From the NCBI GenBank assembly GCA_038373865.1, contig JAXGGA010000025.1:310001-374000 (forward strand): a stretch of DNA of 64,000 nucleotides, written 5' to 3'. Of this stretch, positions 58,667-64,000 are shown piece after piece. Below the pieces are notes generated by a model. The model made no database searches and was not told the origin of the DNA. It saw only the letters and a program-made list of their open reading frames with translations. This DNA is from Uloborus plumipes. Taxonomy: Eukaryota > Arthropoda > Arachnida > Araneae > Uloboridae. Both the position numbers and the translations under genes were made by a program. Position 1 is the first letter of the stretch. Each line of letters begins with the position of its first letter.

Positions 58667-59988
58667 CAGGTGGGATCAGCGAAAACGCGTATGTTGTAAA
58701 GTTTTTCTGTTCGCCCGATCACGTTGACCTTGTCAATTGCAAAATAAAGTAGTTCGTTACCGCTTCTAGTTCAACCACCATCTCTTCATGGTCAAGCAAT
58801 CCCAATCACTGGGGACGGGGACACAGGAACCATAATCCTCCACCTTTAAACGTAAAAATAGATAGCTTTTCAGCTGCGTTGCAACGATTTGACATTTTGC
58901 CTCCGTGACACTAGTCTGCAGAAAAGAATGAGAGTTTCTCTCTTTTTTTTCTACTGAAAAAATGCATTTTTTTCTCCTAAAAGCCTTGTTACAATAAATT
59001 AGCCTTTTTCAAACTAATTTTGTTTTTAACTTTTATCACTTGAGATGATTGACAAACTCAACACATTTCAAGGGTCATCAACAAGAATACTTTAATTAGA
59101 GATAAGAAAAATTCTTTGGTTGGAGGAGAAATATTTTTTTTCCTTGTACGAACATTTCTTTTGCAGCATAATTTTTTTTTCTTTTTTTTTTTTTTTTTTT
59201 GTTATATGCGTCTTATTTCTGAAAATTATGCTGTTTATAATCAGCATTCTGACTGAACTCATAGAGATAAAGTGCAGTAATTAAAATTTCCTGTATTTTA
59301 CTTTTTAACCAACTTAAAAAATTCAACACATTATCAATTCATAGTATATAGAATACATTGGTGTAACACTCGCATTTCCTTTCATTGAATAAACCGTTTT
59401 TGCAAAGATGGTTTTTATTCTATTGATAACAATCCGGTGAATTTTCTGTTTAATTTGTTTCCATATCTAGCCAATAAAAGGAGATTTGCTTTAGAAGGCC
59501 CAAAATTTATATCCCATTACAAAATTATGTTTATAGTCATAATAGAGGAAAGAAAAGTAAAATTTTGTTTTGACTTGACCACAACTTGGTATTGACCAGT
59601 TGGCTTATTCTTATTTTAAACAATAAGAAGGGAAAACTTAAAAAAGCATTAGCATTACACTGATGCTCCCAAACAGTGAATAAAAAAAAGGCAAAGATAT
59701 TTTATTAATTTAGCATATTGAACCAATTGAAAAAAAAAGTTTTATGTATATGCATACACTTTTATAAAATAGAAAGATTTCTTTGAAAACAATTGGTATG
59801 AAAAATTGTCTGATCAAAGATACTAGAATCCCCCCTTTTGGAAAGGCACCGATTTGTTGGTTCATATTAAAGTAATGACTCCCTTGAAAATCAGAATCTA
59901 TGTCTACTCTTCCTATGAACGTTCGAACACAAAATAAATCTGTACGTAATATACAATTAAAAACATACCAAAATCTATCATTACAAAA

Positions 59989-60036
59989 AGCATACAAAAT
60001 CTAGAGCATACAAAATCTAGAGCATACAAAATCTAG
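59989..60036. repeat. AGCATACAAAATCTAG x3
   Basis: Three exact 16-bp tandem copies. Confidence 0.97.
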
Positions 60037-61179
60037 AGCGAGTAAGTGTGCTTCCACAGTCAAGACTTAAAACCAACTAAAATAGTCATCTTATTAAGAC
60101 GCCATCACAATAAAAAAACAATTGTGGCAGCTTTTACTTAACCAACTTGTTCTCTATACTATTTAACGTTAGTCATAACTTTCAACAGATCACCAATCAA
60201 AAATAGCTTTTTCTCTTTTTTTCCCCAAAATAGCACTAATTTTGTATTTCACCCAATAATTTCAATTAATCAGAATGACCATCGTAAAATCAGTAAGCAT
60301 AAAATGTCTCGCGGTAGTTATACTCAGGGGTGCTAAAAACTTACACTTTTAGAGGGGGTAAATCCTCCATTTTTTAATGACAAAGTTCAAATATACACGC
60401 TTACCTACATGTTATGAAAATAAGCATTAGACAACATTTTTTATTTACAAAAAAAAACGTTTTATCCCCCCCCCCCCCCCCAAATTTGCCAATTCATTAA
60501 ACCAAATTTGGCAAATACAAAATTTTTGGGAGGTCACAGTGACATCCCTTCCGGTTTTCCTAATCATAGCAAAAATCAGCTTATTGGATTTTGAGGTGCA
60601 ATACAATGGTTCCAAATTCTTGGTTCTTATTTTCAATACAAATAGATACGGTTTTAGTTCGCTATTAGTCAAAAAGTCTGAAAAATATAATAAGAAATGG
60701 TATCGTGAACTTTTTTCAAATTCTTTCATCAGAAGATCTTTAAGAAAGGTAAGCTCACACAGTTTTCAACAGGGTCATCCCCGTAATGCAACGTACTCTT
60801 GATTTTCCTTTAGAGTCACCTGTTTCTTTGCGATAGAAAGAAGCAGTACTAATAAATGGGGAAAGAGCAATCGATTGGCTAGAGCTGGCGCCCGATGATC
60901 CTCGATCCTTCCGAAAACAGACGATGAGACCGCGATTCTAGGCGTCAGGGCTCCTGAAAACCACTTTCTCTTTGTTTACTGTCGTATGTAGATGAAATTG
61001 TTTTTCTGTCATGATATGAAATGCATTGCAGATAAAAGTTCATTATCTGTAGGACGACCCCATAAGTTTAGTTTCCAGCCAGAGCTTCTAAATGTTGTAA
61101 AGAAAATATTGAAATGCAATTTTCAATGTCCGGCCCAATTTAATCTCATTTTTGCAAACAAATTAATTGGTACTGTCTT

Positions 61180-61385
61180 GAAACTACGACTGCGGGTCCG
61201 ACAAAAATTATCGTCTCCGACTAGCCTGCGACTTCAACTTTGACTCCTTTACCCCAAAATTAGGCTCTGACTCCGTGACTTCGACAACGAGGTGGACTCG
61301 GATTCTGGGAATTTAAACAACTCAAACCCCCCTGATTCCGACTACAACTCCTTCCACCTAAACTCAGTCGAACTCCAACTCCAAA
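61180..61385. repeat. Degenerate GACTCC hexamer tract
   Basis: CGACT, GACTCC and ACTCCG phrases recur in imperfect hexamer phase. This resembles eroded (GACTCC)n satellite DNA seen in many animal genomes. Confidence 0.6.
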
Positions 61386-61981
61386 GTCATGATTAGAACA
61401 AATGTAAAACAAGTGTTTTGAGTACTAAAAGGGTGTGCGAAGGGGCACAATGGTTTCCTTCGCACGTGAGCAATACGAGCTTTAATTCCGAAGAAAATGT
61501 GGTCAGTGCAAAGTGGAAAAATGTAACTAGGATAATGTAACTAGGACAAATAAAAGGATAATTTTTGGAAAGTGCGTCAGCGAAAGATTTACTTACAGCC
61601 TTCTTTTTTTTTCTGGATGATTTAGAAATTCATTTAACAAAAACAACAGCATCAAAACAATAGCAAAAACTTATTACGTCGCTTCAGCTTAACCTTCCAT
61701 TACGTGTTGGAACTTTATTATTATCATTCCATGAGAAGTATTAGTTCAGACAGTAAAAGGTATGTATACAAATTATAATATTGCCATGAGTCACAAAAGG
61801 AAAATAATCAAAAGACTTCTCAAAGATCCTTAATATATTTGCATTAATGAACAGTCTTACTTTGGATTCAAATAATAGCTATTTTGGTAAGAACATATTA
61901 AGTATAACTATCCATTCAGTCCTCTTACCTTAAGACTATTTCTGGAAAAAGTAATGAAATGGTGAAGTTTATCTTTATATA

Positions 61982-62714
61982 AGGGGTGTTCAAATCAAAA
62001 AGTTACCAAAGGTCGCTACAACGTAACCTTTAACAATTTGCGCATGCCTCTATAGGAGAACGCCGTGAGACATCAAGGGATGCAATTGTAATATCCATTT
62101 GGGGATCGAAGCATGCACAGAAGCTCGCATGGGTAGGAGAGATTCCCGAAGATAGTGGCTATCACAACGAGCGCGGTCTAGTTGGAGCAATAGTGCGTGG
62201 GAGGACAGGCTGGCGTTCAGATTGTGAAATCCAGTAATAAAAGAGCATAAATGCATCATCCGATTTCTGACAGCGAAAGATGTCAACCAAGTGAAGGAAC
62301 CATTAACTCCTATGTGTACTGTAAGATATTTCATAACCTACTCAGATTCATCAAGAACAAAAGAGAAAGGCTGCGCACGAATGGCGTGGTTCTACCAAAG
62401 ACCTTCATGTCTCCAAAGTTACCGACGTAGTATTAGTCAAGTTTAAGTGGAAGAAGCTTGACTATCCACCCTATAGCCCGGACATGTCACTCGGCGATTT
62501 CCATGGTCCTTTGAATAGCATCTAAAAAATCGGAAGACTAACTCAACGACAATGTGAAGGACTGGGTCTTGTCACGGACACAGAAATTCTGGGAAAGAGA
62601 AATCCTTTGGTTAGTTAATCAAGGGGTGACTACTTTGACTACGGGAAAAACTTTTAATAAAGTCTTCATTTATACCCATAGTAGCTATGGGTACCTTTTC
62701 ATTTAAACAACCCT
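61982..62714 (+). mobile_element. mariner-like element, internally deleted
   Basis: The ends AGGGGTGTTCAAATCAAAAAG and, inverted, AGGGTTGTTTAAATGAAAAGG pair, both followed by TACC. TA precedes the left end (61980-61981); the right flank is AA. The element is 733 bp against a usual ~1.3 kb because the central transposase coding is missing. Confidence 0.75.
62252..62660 (+). pseudogene. mariner transposase remnant
   Basis: An N-terminal scrap (IRFLTAKDVN, 62252-62310) is followed by a C-terminal block, LDYPPYSPDMSLGDFH (62415-62525), whose Asp is the third catalytic position in mariner YSPDLAPxDFH motifs. After a stop at 62523 another frame carries DNVKDWVLSRTQKFWEREIL (from 62548), the expected family tail. 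The first two catalytic residues are lost with the central deletion, so it is non-functional. Confidence 0.82.
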
Positions 62715-62753
62715 AATAGTTCTCGATAACTTTTGCCTAGACACTGGAATATA

Positions 62754-63404
62754 CAGGGTGTCCACTCCAATCGTGGACCAATAGCTAATTTCTAAACCGT
62801 TAGAGATAAGCATATAGTTTATTTAGGAAAAAATCTCCAAATTACGAAAGGAATTTTGGGTCTATTCAATGTTTTTCAAAAAATCAAATTTTGAAAGAGT
62901 TACGAAATTTAAATTTTTATACAGCCCCCCAGTCCTATCATTCATATTTAGTAAAACATTCTTGACACTGTAACGTTTAAAACTTTAAAAAAATCACTGT
63001 TCTACGACAAAAATTGACCGAGTTATAACGTTTTGAAAAATCAAGATTTTGCATTATTTCATGACGTCATCGAGAGATCACTTAAGGGACCGTATGCGAA
63101 ATCCTTCAAAATCTTGATTTTTCAAAACGTCATAACTCGGTCAATTTTTGTCGTAGAAGAGTGATTTTTTTTTAGTTTTAAACGTTACAGTGTCAAGAAT
63201 GTTTTACTAAATATGATTGATAGGACTGGGTGGCTGTATAAAAATTTAAATTTCGTAACTCTTTCAAAATTTGATTTTTTGAAAAACATTGAATAGACCC
63301 AAAATTCCTTTCATAATTTGGAGATTTTTTCCTAAATGAACTATAAGCTTATCTCTAACGGTTTAGAAATTAGCTATTGGTCCACGATTGGAGTGGACAC
63401 CCTG
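62754..63404. mobile_element. Foldback MITE with ~300-bp inverted arms
   Basis: It starts CAGGGTGTCCACTCCAATCG and ends with its reverse complement, flanked by TA at 62752-62753 and 63405-63406. The arms match almost base for base for ~300 bp (for example TTGACCGAGTTATAACGTTT facing AAACGTCATAACTCGGTCAA). They leave a ~55-bp centre at about 63055-63110 that contains the palindrome TGACGTCA (63062-63069). No coding. CAGGGTG ends and TA suggest Tc1/mariner affinity. Confidence 0.93.
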
Positions 63405-63406
63405 TA

Positions 63407-64000
63407 TACTAATGGAACTAAGCAGCCTCGACAACTCGAATATTTCTTTTCTCGTTTCCATTAGGTGTCAAACTCTAGAGTAGGCTGTACGAACTTCCTA
63501 TAACTCGAACTACCACTAACTCGAAGTTTTTAGCTGAGTCATTGAGACCACTCCAAATTCACAGAAGTGTTGCCTTTAAGGAATCAATTGCACTTTAAAC
63601 TTTACTTCTTCTTCTTCTTTTTTATTTTAAAGCAAGAAGCTGTAGTTTTTGTGAGCTCCGATGCAAGAAGGGTAGTGTGTCGACAGTCGCATTTTAGAAC
63701 ATAAGAGGAAGACATTTTGGAACATTTAGTCGTTTCGTTTTTGGTGGAATGTAAAGTTTTTCGTCTTTGATTGATTCCTCACAATTTCTGAACTTGCATT
63801 CCACAATATCCATCCGTTTTGAGTTATTAATTTAACTTTACAGATTTTTTTTTCCTTATGCTCGACATTGAAAATGCAACACCAAGAAGGAGTGGTCAGA
63901 AATTGATGAAATTTGGTAAGAAGACAGAGACAGCATGGAACAATAAGTGATATTTATTTCAAAATAAATAAGCAAAATTTATAGCGAGGACGGCGTCGGC
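63407..64000. other. No gene recognised
   Basis: At 63425-63540, AACTCGAA phrases (CTATAACTCGAACTACC) suggest a fragment of a terminal-motif-rich MITE without paired ends. A (CTT)n tract lies at 63604-63619. The rest is featureless to the window end. Confidence 0.4.

Larger units (their letters stand above)
55605..61979. other. Long AT-rich stretch without a supported gene
   Basis: It contains a (TA)n microsatellite (57680-57721), TTTA-rich low complexity (58190-58260), T-runs (59165-59201), a C-run (60464-60481) and a near-perfect 21-bp palindrome at 60528-60548. A complex patch at 58540-58930 is listed separately. A 99-codon frame at 56774-57073 (+) and a 115-codon frame at 56374-56721 (-) have no recognisable domains. 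Confidence 0.45.

Noticed and set aside
62050..62334. 94-codon minus-strand frame
   Set aside because: It is antisense to the mariner remnant, whose sense-strand motifs are clear.

Overview
The window is AT-rich eukaryotic DNA with no complete host gene that I can support. Tc1, rosa-type mariner, pogo/Tigger, hAT, PIF/Harbinger and Helentron-like elements, tRNA-derived SINEs and a degraded repeat-family protein typical of arthropods together suggest an arthropod. A spider or other chelicerate is my best guess, from remembered resemblance of several repeats. It reads as an intergenic or deep intronic tract colonised mainly by DNA transposons. I saw no LTR pair, reverse transcriptase, rRNA gene or functional tRNA gene.

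Layout. 1-590: 3' end of a Tc1-like transposon with the C-terminal third of its transposase. 4090-5147: Helentron-like element with a 144-bp internal tandem repeat. 9135-10537: composite inverted-repeat element with a broken coding remnant. 10789-12428: dispersed copies of a 16-bp motif. 13722-15402: two Helentron-like units head to tail, followed by a hAT MITE. 16831-19192: a decayed repeat-family gene with a DD41D (rosa-type) mariner inserted at its edge. 21876-22334: a TA-flanked MITE. 27180-27368: a MITE with 44-bp perfect inverted ends. 30148-30325: a second hAT MITE. 34570-34771 and 38166-38467: MITEs with different ends but a shared core. 36443-36999: pogo-like MITE. 37372-39184: another Helentron-like element, hosting the 38166 MITE. 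41930-42103: SINE-like fragment. 42641-46829: a MITE of the 21876 family carrying three inserted elements, one of which holds a SINE. 50135-52082: pogo/Tigger-like element with internal tandem repeats, abutting an inverted-repeat unit. 53392-55602: a short MITE and a 1.6-kb TA-flanked element. 61982-63404: an internally deleted mariner and a 651-bp foldback element.

The genes do not form a pathway; what links them is insertion history. Target-site duplications (TA, TTA, 8 bp) are often still readable, so several insertions can be ordered in time. A recurring design is a non-autonomous element whose terminal-repeat motif recurs inside the element. Outside the repeats I list a few weak coding or conserved-element candidates at low confidence.
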